A program made the translations under genes and the position numbers. 64,000 nt of DNA from Pseudanabaena sp. UWO311 (lineage in GTDB: Bacteria > Cyanobacteriota > Cyanobacteriia > Pseudanabaenales > Pseudanabaenaceae), in the NCBI RefSeq assembly GCF_006937785.1, contig NZ_SJEE01000011.1, positions 1-64,000 on the forward strand, in the 5' to 3' direction. Positions 10,533 through 23,397 of the stretch are shown here, one piece after another (within the stretch, counting starts at the first letter, position 1; every line of letters starts with the position of its first letter). The notes beneath the pieces are model-generated. The model ran no database searches. It saw only the letters and a list, made by a program, of their open reading frames with translations, and had not been told where the DNA came from.

Positions 10533-10667
10533 ATCGCGATGAGATTTTGGCAGATGCGTTAAAATTAATTGAGCAGGAATCAGTTAATTAAATTTCAACT
10601 TTATTATGTGCATTACATAGACAATTTTATACTTTATGTCCGCAATAAATTACTCTAATAAGTAAAT

Positions 10668-11951
10668 ATGAAAATCAAACAATTAAGAATGCAATCATTT
10701 CGTGGTATCAGCGATCTCACTCTATCCTTTGACCCACAACTTAATATTCTAATTGGTAATAACGGTTCAGGAAAATCTAGTATTCTTGATTGTTTAAGTG
10801 TTTTCCTCAATCACATTTCAGACGAAATAAAGTTTTTATATCAAGCTGGTTACCATCCTAATCGATTTATATCACCCCAAGTTAAGGATATTTTTTTAGA
10901 TGACGATATCCCTACTGGTAGTAAAGAAAAGATTGAAACCCAATTGGAATCTACTCTTAATTCTTTAAACTTTCAACACATCATAAAAAAGGATAGAGGT
11001 GATACATCTAAATTATCAACTCAAATAGATGATTTACACCTAGCTACTCCTATTTTACAGGGGATTGTTAATGCTAAAAATATTCCAATAATGATTTACT
11101 ACTCGGTTAAACGAGATCTTATTTTTGATGATTTGGAACCCTCTAAAGAGGTTAATACGAGTAATAGTATTCTTGATGTTTATAATCGTGCTTTTACAGG
11201 TGGGCAAGTTATTTTTAAAGGGTTTTTTGAATGGTTTAAATTGCTTGAAGAATTAGAAAATGAACTAATTAGAGACAACCCAAATTATAGAGATAAACAA
11301 TTAGAATCAGTACGCCAAGCAATTTATACTTTTCTACCAGAATTTAAAGATCTCAGAATTCGTCGTCGTCCTGAACTACGCATGACTGTTACGAAAAATG
11401 ATGCTGAACTAACGATCAATCAATTGTCTGATGGTGAAAAAAACTTACTAGCGATGGTTGGGGACTTAGCGAGAAGATTGGCGATCGCTAATCCTGAGAT
11501 GGAAAAACCTGAACAGGGTAGCGGTGTAGTTTTAATTGACGAGATCGAGCTACATCTGCATCCTAAATGGCAACGCATGGTTATCCCTGCATTGCTGCGA
11601 ACCTTCCCCAACTGCCAATTTATAATTACAACCCACTCACCACAAGTACTAGGCGAAGTCAAAGATGGAAAAATCTATCGACTTGCTAATACAGAATCAG
11701 GCGTTACCGCAGAAATCGTTAGAACCTACGGCAGAGATAGCAATCGCATTCTTGAAGATGAAATGGGAGTTCCCAAACGGAATCAAAAAATTAAAGATGA
11801 TTTATTAAATCTATTTAGATTGATTGATGATGGTAATTTAACTCAAGCAAAAGAACTACAAACATCTTTGAAAGAAGAGATTGGCTTTGATGAGCCAGAA
11901 TTTGCTAGGGCAGATGTATTAATTCATCGGAAAGAAGTTTTGGGAAGATGA
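10668..11951 (+). CDS. AAA ATPase of the RecF/OLD-like type, PtuA-like candidate
   Basis: MQSFRGISDLTLSF...GNNGSGKSSILD, LSDGEKNLLAMVGDLARR, VVLIDEIELHLHPKWQ, TTHSPQVLGE. Confidence 0.88.
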   Translation: MKIKQLRMQSFRGISDLTLSFDPQLNILIGNNGSGKSSILDCLSVFLNHISDEIKFLYQAGYHPNRFISPQVKDIFLDDDIPTGSKEKIETQLESTLNSLNFQHIIKKDRGDTSKLSTQIDDLHLATPILQGIVNAKNIPIMIYYSVKRDLIFDDLEPSKEVNTSNSILDVYNRAFTGGQVIFKGFFEWFKLLEELENELIRDNPNYRDKQLESVRQAIYTFLPEFKDLRIRRRPELRMTVTKNDAELTINQLSDGEKNLLAMVGDLARRLAIANPEMEKPEQGSGVVLIDEIELHLHPKWQRMVIPALLRTFPNCQFIITTHSPQVLGEVKDGKIYRLANTESGVTAEIVRTYGRDSNRILEDEMGVPKRNQKIKDDLLNLFRLIDDGNLTQAKELQTSLKEEIGFDEPEFARADVLIHRKEVLGR

Positions 11952-12637
11952 GATATATCAAGATAGGTCAAGAACCGCAAAGTTTCACTGACTGGAAATC
12001 ACAAGAAAATGATGACTGGAAACCAACTTATAAAACATTGCGAGGTCAAATTAAAGCTGAAGTACATGATGCCTTATTGGCAGAGCAAGGTTATACCTGC
12101 TGTTACTGTGGTATGAGCATCACTAGCGACATTAGCCATATTGAACATCTACAACCTCAGAACGAGAAAGATCCAGATTTGTCCACAGATCTATCACTAG
12201 CAATAGATTTCAATAATCTCTTAGCATCATGTGGCTTTTCGGATAAATCCAAGATGACTGCCCCAGAATATGAAAAAGCTCTGCACTGCTTGCAGCATTG
12301 TGGCTGCAAAAGAGGAAATAATCCACTTTCAGTCTCACCATTGCAAGTAGATTGTGCTGATTTCTTTCGATATACAGGTTCTGGAGAAATACGTCCTGCC
12401 GAAGAACCTGATAAACATCAATCTGCTTCAGAAACTATCCAGACACTAAATCTCAACTATGGAAATCTAGTTGCCATGAGAGAAGAGGCTATTGATCAAG
12501 CCGTACAGGGCTTAGAAGAATTAACAGCAGAGGATCTAGCAATTCTGATTAAATCTTATGAACAGCCAAATCAACAAGCTTTTAGCTTTGCGATCGCCTA
12601 TATCCTCAAGCAATTTCTAAACCCGAAATCAACATGA
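11948..12637 (+). CDS. HNH endonuclease-like protein (TIGR02646/PtuB-like)
   Basis: QGYTCCYCGMSITSDISHIEHLQPQNE; ATGA overlap with the upstream ATPase. Confidence 0.8.
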   Translation: MRYIKIGQEPQSFTDWKSQENDDWKPTYKTLRGQIKAEVHDALLAEQGYTCCYCGMSITSDISHIEHLQPQNEKDPDLSTDLSLAIDFNNLLASCGFSDKSKMTAPEYEKALHCLQHCGCKRGNNPLSVSPLQVDCADFFRYTGSGEIRPAEEPDKHQSASETIQTLNLNYGNLVAMREEAIDQAVQGLEELTAEDLAILIKSYEQPNQQAFSFAIAYILKQFLNPKST

Positions 12638-12683
12638 TGTAAATTTGCTTGAAGGGTAGGCGATCGCACCCAAATTCAAACAT

Positions 12684-13388
12684 TCAAACATCCCCTTGCT
12701 GTGAATAATTTGCCCTCACCCATCCCCGAAACTCCTTTAAAGTCTTGCTTTCGCCTAAGAGCAGTCGCTTCTGTACATATTCCACAATAACCGCTGCGGG
12801 TAACGTCGGAAACGACAAACTATTTTCTATCGCCATATATTCCCCATTCTCTAAACCTAAAAACTCTAAACTATAACCGTCATAGGGCCAGACTTCAGGC
12901 ACACCGAGGAGAGCGTAAATTGGCAAACGGCGATCGCTAGGATTAGTGATATCCACCTCTAAAACCAGATCGGGCGGAGGATCTTGTCCGACAATGACAT
13001 TTTCTTTCTCACGGATCACCAATTCATTTTTAACGTAATAGCAAGAGTCAGGTTCTGCTCCAACCTTTAACTCTGGTATCTTCATTAATAGAGATCCTAG
13101 TCGTCTCATATCTATCTCTAATTCATCAACAAATACACCGAGTAAAGCCTCAATAAATCTATTGCTACCTTCATGCAGTAAGAGAGGCGACATAATTTCT
13201 AAAGTACCGTTAATATAATTGAATAGAGTTTTACGGCGATCGCCAACATCTGCTAGTAAGCACTCAAAAGTTTCCCAACTCACCCCATGCAACAAGACCC
13301 GATTTTCAGATAATGGTCTGGGCTTCTCGATTTTTTCACTTACTGATGTAGCAGCTTGCTCTCTTGGTAAGGTTGGAGTATTCATCAT
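12684..13388 (-). CDS. Uma2 family (DUF820) putative endonuclease
   Basis: INGTLEIMSPLLLHEGSNRFIEALL, PPDLVLEVDITNPSDRR. Confidence 0.9.
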   Translation of the reverse strand: MMNTPTLPREQAATSVSEKIEKPRPLSENRVLLHGVSWETFECLLADVGDRRKTLFNYINGTLEIMSPLLLHEGSNRFIEALLGVFVDELEIDMRRLGSLLMKIPELKVGAEPDSCYYVKNELVIREKENVIVGQDPPPDLVLEVDITNPSDRRLPIYALLGVPEVWPYDGYSLEFLGLENGEYMAIENSLSFPTLPAAVIVEYVQKRLLLGESKTLKEFRGWVRANYSQQGDV

Positions 13389-13690
13389 GATTGTTTAGAG
13401 AAAAATACGGGCAGTTGTAAACCTAGATCTTGAACTCTGAGATGAGATCTAAAAATTTAAAACCAAACTTAGCTTAACAAAGATCGCTATAGCGATCGCC
13501 AATACGCCCTACTTACAGCTATATATAAATACATAGCGCAATCAACATACGTGCTTTACAAAACTTATCGTGTCTTTCTGGTTGAAATACCTGTAAATGC
13601 GGCATTTTCTGATGAGATAGAGATATATATTTAAGTTGGAAAACCCTATACTTGGGTAGATATTATTTCGACTTTTTACATACCCTTTAA

Positions 13691-16459
<2,769 letters not shown>

Positions 16460-16499
16460 CTAATAAAAATCACATGAAATACGCTGTGTGTGTTTCATG

Positions 16500-16555
16500 T
16501 AAAACCCAGAAAGGTAGAGGCAATTCATAAATTGCCTCTACCTTTCTGGGTTTTA
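16500..16555 (+). terminator. apcE downstream 25-bp perfect hairpin
   Basis: taaaacccagaaaggtagaggcaat-tcataa-attgcctctacctttctgggtttta. Confidence 0.8.
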
Positions 16556-16664
16556 TTAAGATTCAAAATTTTGCTTCAAGAGAGAATAAATTGGTGACGG
16601 TTTTTCGGTATCATAAGCATCAGATTAAAGTAAAAAGTTAAATTTATATAAAGGGCGATAAGAA

Positions 16665-17678
16665 GTGACTATCAGGGTAGCGATTAATGGATTTGGGCGC
16701 ATCGGACGTAACTTTCTCAGATGCTGGGCTGGTCGCTCAGAGACAAACATAGAACTAGTTGGACTGAACGATACGTCCGATCCCCGTACCAACGCTCACT
16801 TGCTTAAGTACGACTCCATGCTCGGCAAATTTGCGGGCGAAGTTAGTGCTGATGACACCACAATTACTGTTAATGGCAAAACCATCAAAACAGTTTCCGA
16901 TCGCAATCCTGACAATTTACCTTGGAAAGATTGGGGCATTGATTTAGTCATCGAATCTACGGGTGTATTTATCGATAAAGTTGGCGCTGGCCGACATATT
17001 GGTGCAGGTGCTAAGAAAGTTCTAATTACTGCCCCTGGTAAAAACGAAGATGGTACGTTTGTAGTTGGTGTGAATGATAAAGATTACAACCATGATATTC
17101 ACCACATCATCAGTAATGCTAGTTGCACCACCAACTGTTTAGCACCTGTTGCCAAAGTCTTGCTAGAAAACTTTGGCATTGTCAAAGGTGTAATGACTAC
17201 CACCCACAGCTATACTGGTGACCAACGCTTGCTTGATGCTAGCCACCGCGATTTGCGCCGTGCTAGAGCTGCTGCTTTAAGCATTGTTCCAACCTCCACA
17301 GGTGCAGCTAAGGCTGTTGCGCTTGTATTACCACAACTAGCTGGCAAATTAAATGGCATTGCTTTGCGAGTGCCAACTCCTAACGTCTCAGTTGTTGACT
17401 TTGTGGTCGAAGTGGAAAAAGCCACGATCGCTCAAGAAGTTAATGAAGCATTCCGCGTTGCAGCCGAAGGCTCAATGAAAGGCATTTTGGAATATAACGA
17501 ATTGCCTTTGGTGTCAATCGACTATCGCGGTGTTGATGCATCTTCAATCGTTGACTCTTCTTTGACTATGGTCATGGGTGGCAATATGGTTAAGGTTGTT
17601 GCTTGGTACGACAACGAGTGGGGCTATAGCCAACGTGTTGTTGACTTAGCTGAAATTGTTGCTAAAAACTGGAAATAA
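16665..17678 (+). CDS. gap2: glyceraldehyde-3-phosphate dehydrogenase, photosynthetic Gap2 type
   Basis: GTG start; [45 protein letters not shown]. Confidence 0.95.
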   Translation: MTIRVAINGFGRIGRNFLRCWAGRSETNIELVGLNDTSDPRTNAHLLKYDSMLGKFAGEVSADDTTITVNGKTIKTVSDRNPDNLPWKDWGIDLVIESTGVFIDKVGAGRHIGAGAKKVLITAPGKNEDGTFVVGVNDKDYNHDIHHIISNASCTTNCLAPVAKVLLENFGIVKGVMTTTHSYTGDQRLLDASHRDLRRARAAALSIVPTSTGAAKAVALVLPQLAGKLNGIALRVPTPNVSVVDFVVEVEKATIAQEVNEAFRVAAEGSMKGILEYNELPLVSIDYRGVDASSIVDSSLTMVMGGNMVKVVAWYDNEWGYSQRVVDLAEIVAKNWK

Positions 17679-17684
17679 TTTTTC

Positions 17685-17721
17685 AAAAAAAGAGGCGGCA
17701 CTTTGTGCCGCCTCTTTTTTT
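17685..17721 (+). terminator. gap2 terminator hairpin
   Basis: aaaaaaagaggcggcac-ttt-gtgccgcctcttttttt. Confidence 0.85.
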
Positions 17722-17803
17722 TGTTCACGCAATTTCGCTGATGTATGAGTATCCAGCGATGTAGATAGAATATTGTGAAGTCAATGTTCTTATAGCGATC
17801 GCA

Positions 17804-19771
17804 ATGAAACTTCCTGCCACTTTGGTTAATTTCGGAGCTTTTTGTAAACGTAATCATCAGCAATTAGTGGCTGGATTGATTACGTTTTCATTGTCTTTGG
17901 GCGTTTTAGGCTTAAGAGAAAATGGAGCTTTTAAGGAAGTGGAGCTTTGGGTTTATGACAGCTTGATGCGATCGCAACTTAACGAACCACCCGATCGCCG
18001 TGTTGTTATTGTCGAAATTTCTGAAGCTGATATTCAAGATTTCTCTAAGCTATATTTTGAGCGATGGCCAATTTCGGATCGCTTATTTGCCAGACTGATT
18101 AACCAAATTTCCGTTGCCAAACCTGCTGCGATCGGCATTGATAAATATCTGGATTTACCAGTTCTAGAAGGACGTAGTGAGTTGGTTAACGCCATTAAAA
18201 ATGCTGGTAATGTAGTAAATGCTAAATTTATTGCAACGGTCGAAGGTCGCAGTGGTGTTGATCCTGCGAAAGATCTAGAACAAATTAGCAGCTATGGATA
18301 TGTGAATTTACCCACAGACAAAGGGGCGCTGGTGCGGCGAGCTTCAATCGTTGGCGATTCAGGGTCTTTAGCCTTTGAGATTGCCAATTTGTATTTAAAA
18401 AATTTGCATGGTAAACAGCTTGTATTTGACCCAGCTGCAATTCAATTTACGGCTGGCAAACAAATTATTCCAAGGATAACGGCAAATTACGGTGCATATC
18501 GTAAAGAGGATGATAGCGGATATCAAATGATGATTCGCTATCGAGGAAAGGCAAGATTCTTTGAGCATATTCGAGCAACTGATGTACTTGAGAAGCGTGT
18601 TGCTCCTGAGAAACTGCGCGATCGCGTAGTCCTAATTGGTGTGACTGCGGAAAGCCTCAAAGATAGCTTTCCCACTCCTGTTAGTGTTGATGGCGAAGTG
18701 ATGTATGGGGTGGAAATCCATGCAAATATTGTCAGCCAGTTGATTAGTAGTACTTTAGACGATCGCAAATTTATTCAGGTTTGGTCAAACGAGATTGAAA
18801 ATATTTGGATTTTGTTTTGGGCGATCGCTGGTGGTGCAATGGCAGCATTTATTGCTCATGCTGGTAAAAATATAGGGCTTTTAGTTCTCTCCTCTGGTGG
18901 TTTAGTTTGGGCTAGCTATTTTGCCTTTGGTCAGGCTCTGTGGATACCATTATTTCCAGCCTTGTTGGGTTTAATTTCTTCAAATGTACTAGTCATGGCT
19001 TATCAGCTTGCAATTCAGCAATCAGAACGCAAAGTGCTGATGGGATTATTTTCACGACATGTCTCTAAGGAGCTAGCCGATATTATTTGGTCAAATCGCG
19101 AAAAATTTCTGCTAGAGGGGCGGATAACTGGACAGGAGGTTTATGTCACTGTTTTGTTTACGGATATGAGAAACTTTAGTACTGCGGCGGAGGCTCAAGC
19201 CCCTGGTGAGACGCTAAATTGGCTCAATAATTATTTGGGAACGATCGCTAATGAAGTTTTAGCTTATGGCGGTATGGTCGATAAGTACATTGGTGATGCG
19301 GTGATGGCAGTATTTGGAGTGCCGATTCCCCATAGTAATGAAATTGAACGTACCCGCGATGCTCAATCTGCTGTTGCTGCGGCTTTAGCGATCGCCCATA
19401 AATTAGCGGAAATGAATGAGGTCTGGGTAGCCCAAGGATTACCACCCGTCTCGACAGGAATTGGCATTAATTCTGGTCTGGTGATTGCAGGAAGTTTAGG
19501 TAGTTCGGAGCGATTGGAATATTCTGTATTAGGAGATGCGGTTAATGTTGCGTCGCGACTAGAGAGCTTTAATAAAGAAGTTGATGGTGGACCACATCAT
19601 ATTTTGATTAGTGAAGAGACATATCAGCGATTAGATAACAATTTCCAGACCGAGTTTGTGGGTAAATTTGCACTCAAAGGGAAAACACAGGAAACAGGAA
19701 TTTACCGAGTTTTGGATGTCCAAAAGAAGCTTAATCAACTTAGTTCCACAAGCTCATTTGAAAATAAATAA
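17804..19771 (+). CDS. CHASE2-TM-adenylate/guanylate cyclase
   Basis: CHASE2 N-terminus (RRVVIVEISEADIQDF...), three TM segments, cyclase domain VTVLFTDMRNFSTAAE...DKYIGDAVMAVFG...LGDAVNVASRLE. Confidence 0.92.
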   Translation: MKLPATLVNFGAFCKRNHQQLVAGLITFSLSLGVLGLRENGAFKEVELWVYDSLMRSQLNEPPDRRVVIVEISEADIQDFSKLYFERWPISDRLFARLINQISVAKPAAIGIDKYLDLPVLEGRSELVNAIKNAGNVVNAKFIATVEGRSGVDPAKDLEQISSYGYVNLPTDKGALVRRASIVGDSGSLAFEIANLYLKNLHGKQLVFDPAAIQFTAGKQIIPRITANYGAYRKEDDSGYQMMIRYRGKARFFEHIRATDVLEKRVAPEKLRDRVVLIGVTAESLKDSFPTPVSVDGEVMYGVEIHANIVSQLISSTLDDRKFIQVWSNEIENIWILFWAIAGGAMAAFIAHAGKNIGLLVLSSGGLVWASYFAFGQALWIPLFPALLGLISSNVLVMAYQLAIQQSERKVLMGLFSRHVSKELADIIWSNREKFLLEGRITGQEVYVTVLFTDMRNFSTAAEAQAPGETLNWLNNYLGTIANEVLAYGGMVDKYIGDAVMAVFGVPIPHSNEIERTRDAQSAVAAALAIAHKLAEMNEVWVAQGLPPVSTGIGINSGLVIAGSLGSSERLEYSVLGDAVNVASRLESFNKEVDGGPHHILISEETYQRLDNNFQTEFVGKFALKGKTQETGIYRVLDVQKKLNQLSSTSSFENK

Positions 19772-19805
19772 AAAGCGGCGCTTAGCGCCGCTTTTTATTT
19801 ATTTT
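19761..19805. terminator. bidirectional 21-bp perfect palindromic terminator containing both convergent stop codons
   Basis: aaaataaataaaaagcggcgc-tta-gcgccgctttttatttatttt. Confidence 0.85.
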
Positions 19806-21682
19806 TTAGTCAACTCTTTAACAGGTGAGGTTGAAGTTGTAGACAAATCCGTTAATGCTGGAGGCTTGTCTGTTGATTTAGCCTCAGCTTTATTCTCTGA
19901 AGTTTCTTTTTTCTCAGAAGACTTATCTACAGGTTTTGTTTCTTCAGTTTTGGCTGGGAAAAATTTACTTGTATCAAAGTTGAAATTTTTGAATACATCT
20001 GTTGGAGCAGCATTTGGTTTGAACTTCTTCGGTTCCTTCTCAGGCAAAGCATCTTTGGGTGGTTCAGATTTTGGTGTTATCAGAGTTGTATTTTTAGAGA
20101 CTTCTTTGGCGGCTTCCTGAGGAGCTTCTTTAGGTGTTGTTACTTGAGGTGAGACTTTGGGTGCGATCGGTCTTCCTGGTATTGCAATAGGGGCATATTT
20201 ACTCCTAATTGGAGCAGGAACGCTCTTGACTGGTTCTACAACATTTACAGGCTTAGCCTTGGCAGATTCTGAAGTAACCTTTTCTGACTCAGTAACTGGC
20301 GTGTTTTTAGCCTTGATGGGCGCAGTTTTTACAGGTTCGGCAGACACAGGAGCATCTTTGACTTTAATTGGTTCAACCTTGACTTGTTCTGGGACTGGAA
20401 CTGCCTTAGTCGGGATAGGTTCAACCTTGACTGGCTCAGCTACTGGTGATGATTTTGTAATAATTGGTGCGGCTGGAGCAACAGGAACTACAGGAATTAC
20501 AGGAACTACAGGAACTACAGGAATTACAGATGATGCTTTATCAACAGGTTTAGTCTCTTCCTTGGGCGCATCTGCTGGCGTAGATGTGGGGCTAACAACC
20601 TCAGTTTTAGATGATTCGGTTGGCTTTTCCGTAGGAGTGACGACAGGTGCGACAGACTCAACAGGCGAAGGTATAACTTCAGGAGCAGGTGGTACATAGT
20701 CTGGGTTAACGATCGCATCGATATTTGCAATCTTTTCGCCACGGACTAGACGCGCTAGGGTGTCAGTACCATTGGGTTGATAGTTAATGACATGGGCAGT
20801 GCTGTTAAATACATTCGCGATCGCATCTCCGTCTGGTTCTAGTAATTCTAGCTTCACCCAATTTTGTCCAGTTTTGAAGCCTTTGAGATAGATTGGCTCC
20901 CAACGATCAAAGGTAAAGCTTTGTCCATCAATGGTGGCGCGAACCTGCCAATCATCGATCGCCTCATCATCTTTGCCGAGTAAATGCAAAGGTGCATTTT
21001 GGAGATAAAAATCAAGCATGATTGGCTCAGCACCATAGGTTCCAACAGGACGGCTGTAGGTTAGCAAAGGTGTTTTTGCTTCGGGAGTATTTTCGCCAGT
21101 TTTGGTCAATACATTAAAGGTAGTCTGTGCATACGCACCTTGGTTTTTGAAGCTTTCATGCCAAGGTCGCGAAGCAAAGGCTCGAATTGTATGAGTTCCC
21201 GCGCTGAGGTGATCAAATGTTGCGGTTTGATTTAGGTCGTAAATTGCTTTGTATTCTTGGTTATCCAAAGTCACATGGATATGGGGCCCTAAACCGAAAT
21301 CAGCATTTTTGAAAATTGGCAAATTTTTGACATCAAACTTCACCGACACTTGAGTGTCATTTAGTATTTCATCAGGTTTTGGGCTGATGATAATGACCTG
21401 TGGGGCATAGCTATCAAGTAGGCGACTGAGGCGTTGAATTTCCTTGGGTGGAGAGACTTCGGTGATGTTAATGCTCGATACGACTTTTTTGTCTGGAACT
21501 TTACTGACTGGCTTATTGTCACCACCGCAAGCTGTGAGGTAAAAGCACAGGGCGATCGCCATGACCAAACTGGATAACTTTTTCCAAGGGATATTTCGCC
21601 AATAAGATTGAACTCGCGAAGTCTTTGGCTTGTCTTCGGGTTGGTTAGAGTTTGCGATCGCGCTCATAAAAACTATGCTCAA
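19799..21682 (-). CDS. putative lipoprotein with a long repetitive Pro/Lys/Val/Glu-rich C-terminal region
   Basis: signal sequence with lipobox FYLTACGG; repeats such as PVKVEPIPTKAVPVPEQVKVEPIKVKDAPV. Confidence 0.8.
   Translation of the reverse strand: MSIVFMSAIANSNQPEDKPKTSRVQSYWRNIPWKKLSSLVMAIALCFYLTACGGDNKPVSKVPDKKVVSSINITEVSPPKEIQRLSRLLDSYAPQVIIISPKPDEILNDTQVSVKFDVKNLPIFKNADFGLGPHIHVTLDNQEYKAIYDLNQTATFDHLSAGTHTIRAFASRPWHESFKNQGAYAQTTFNVLTKTGENTPEAKTPLLTYSRPVGTYGAEPIMLDFYLQNAPLHLLGKDDEAIDDWQVRATIDGQSFTFDRWEPIYLKGFKTGQNWVKLELLEPDGDAIANVFNSTAHVINYQPNGTDTLARLVRGEKIANIDAIVNPDYVPPAPEVIPSPVESVAPVVTPTEKPTESSKTEVVSPTSTPADAPKEETKPVDKASSVIPVVPVVPVIPVVPVAPAAPIITKSSPVAEPVKVEPIPTKAVPVPEQVKVEPIKVKDAPVSAEPVKTAPIKAKNTPVTESEKVTSESAKAKPVNVVEPVKSVPAPIRSKYAPIAIPGRPIAPKVSPQVTTPKEAPQEAAKEVSKNTTLITPKSEPPKDALPEKEPKKFKPNAAPTDVFKNFNFDTSKFFPAKTEETKPVDKSSEKKETSENKAEAKSTDKPPALTDLSTTSTSPVKELTKK
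20477..20530. repeat. 9-bp tandem repeat (GGAAYTACA)n inside the lipoprotein gene
   Basis: ggagcaaca ggaactaca ggaattaca ggaactaca ggaactaca ggaattaca. Confidence 0.9.
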
Positions 21683-21844
21683 CTCACATTACACAGGCAA
21701 ATATACCGAAAAATGAGCGCTTTGCTTGTAAAGAAACCTCATAATTTATAAAGTAATTTGCTAAAAAGTAACTATAGGTGGCTTTTTGATAAATTGCTTT
21801 ATGCTAAAAGCTATATCTTTACACGATCAACCAAGTTCTCATCA

Positions 21845-22714
21845 ATGCAAGTACGCCGCCAATCTGAAACCGCTAGTAGCAAAGGCTATGCGATCGCTGC
21901 CCTAACTGAAGCACCCCAAAACATTTTAGAAAAAATCGTTTGGCATAAGGAGCTAGAGGTTGCGCAGATGTATGCCACTGAGCCGATTGAGTCAATTAAA
22001 GCTAAATTAACTAGCGTTAGTCCGCCGCGAGATTTTTATGGCAGTTTGCAAAATTCCCCGATTAAGCCTGCCCTAATCGCCGAAGTCAAAAAAGCCTCAC
22101 CTAGCAAAGGGTTATTTCGTAAAGATTTTGATCCTATAGCGATCGCCCAAGCCTACGAACGCGGCGGTGCGAGTTGTCTCTCGGTACTAACTGATCGAGA
22201 ATTCTTTCAAGGCGGTTTTGAAAATTTGCAACTGGTGCGCCAAGCTGTTGAATTACCGTTACTTTGCAAAGAATTTATTATTGATCCCTATCAAATTTAT
22301 CTAGGGCGATCGCATGGTGCGGATGCAGTTTTATTAATCACCGCAATTCTTACTGATACTGAATTAACCTCACTGCAAGCATTAATCCATGAGTTAGGCA
22401 TGGCTGCACTAGTTGAAGTGCATACTCAAGCTGAGCTAGATCGTGTTTTACAAATTCCTGAGGTGCGCTTAATCGGGATTAATAATCGCAATTTAGAAAA
22501 TTTTGTTGTCGAGCTTGAGCAAACTAAAATTTTAATGGATAGACTAGATCCAGTAACTAGAGATAAATATCTTTGGGTGAGCGAGTCTGGCATTTATACC
22601 CGTCAAGATCTAGATTTTGTACAAAGTTGTGGAGCGAGATCTGTGCTAGTTGGCGAGTCTTTAATCAAACAAGAAAATATTGAAGATGCAATCACAAATT
22701 TGCTAGAAAAATAA
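21845..22714 (+). CDS. trpC: indole-3-glycerol-phosphate synthase
   Basis: ALIAEVKKASPSKG, GGASCLSVLTD, LLCKEFIIDPYQI, IGINNRNLENF, VSESGI; start placed at MQVRRQS. Confidence 0.93.
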   Translation: MQVRRQSETASSKGYAIAALTEAPQNILEKIVWHKELEVAQMYATEPIESIKAKLTSVSPPRDFYGSLQNSPIKPALIAEVKKASPSKGLFRKDFDPIAIAQAYERGGASCLSVLTDREFFQGGFENLQLVRQAVELPLLCKEFIIDPYQIYLGRSHGADAVLLITAILTDTELTSLQALIHELGMAALVEVHTQAELDRVLQIPEVRLIGINNRNLENFVVELEQTKILMDRLDPVTRDKYLWVSESGIYTRQDLDFVQSCGARSVLVGESLIKQENIEDAITNLLEK

Positions 22715-22741
22715 ATCCCTAATCTTAAGAGCTAGGAATTA

Positions 22742-23395
22742 ATGGTCACAACATTAGCAATTTCTAAACATGTTAATAGTTTGCTGGAAGTAGAAAATAG
22801 ATTCTCAGCACAACAAGCTATCGGCGATCGCTTTTTCAGTGAATGCTATGAAGACTTGCCAGAGTTGACGGAACTTGAAAAAGAACGCTGCGATCGCCTG
22901 AAGGAGCGATATCTTTACCATCGTCATCATGGACATATCAGTGAAGGGTTAATTAATCAAATTGCGATCGCGCCTTTATTGGAAATGGCAAAATTTTATG
23001 ATCCACCTTTTGATATTAGATCTGAGTATCCTGTTCAAATTGAATCTATAGAATTTGATGTAGACGAAAACGAACAAACTATTTATCAAGGTCGTATTGA
23101 TACGCTTGTGATTCACAAAAAACTATGGGTGCTGGTAATCGAATCTAAAGGTCAATCGTTTAGTATCGAATCAGGCATGGCGCAGGCGCTTACTTATATG
23201 ATGAGTAGTCCCAATCAATTGCAGTCAACCTATGGATTTATTAGCAATGGTGGGTTTTCGATTTTTCTTAAGGTGACACAAGGAGAGGTTTTTCAATATC
23301 AATTCTCTAATGATTTTTCGCTATACAATCGCAATGCAAATGAATTTTTGACTGTACTTCAGATTCTTAAAAAAATCGCTCAGTTATTTCAGTAA
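22742..23395 (+). CDS. hypothetical protein, PD-(D/E)XK-like (type I R subunit N-terminus-like)
   Basis: GRIDTLVIHKKLWVLVIESKGQSFS resembles a D-x(n)-ExK nuclease core. Confidence 0.65.
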   Translation: MVTTLAISKHVNSLLEVENRFSAQQAIGDRFFSECYEDLPELTELEKERCDRLKERYLYHRHHGHISEGLINQIAIAPLLEMAKFYDPPFDIRSEYPVQIESIEFDVDENEQTIYQGRIDTLVIHKKLWVLVIESKGQSFSIESGMAQALTYMMSSPNQLQSTYGFISNGGFSIFLKVTQGEVFQYQFSNDFSLYNRNANEFLTVLQILKKIAQLFQ

Positions 23396-23397
23396 AA

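Noticed and set aside
10533-10600. Frame DEILADALKLIEQESVN* after the toxin
   Set aside because: Too short and without a start codon; noted only as a possible remnant.
10668-12637. Retron-type system (RT + ncRNA + PtuAB)
   Set aside because: No reverse transcriptase ORF in or near the operon.
20157-20699. 180-aa plus-strand ORF rich in Gly/Thr (GTTGITGTTGTTG)
   Set aside because: Antisense shadow of the repetitive Pro/Val-rich lipoprotein coding region.
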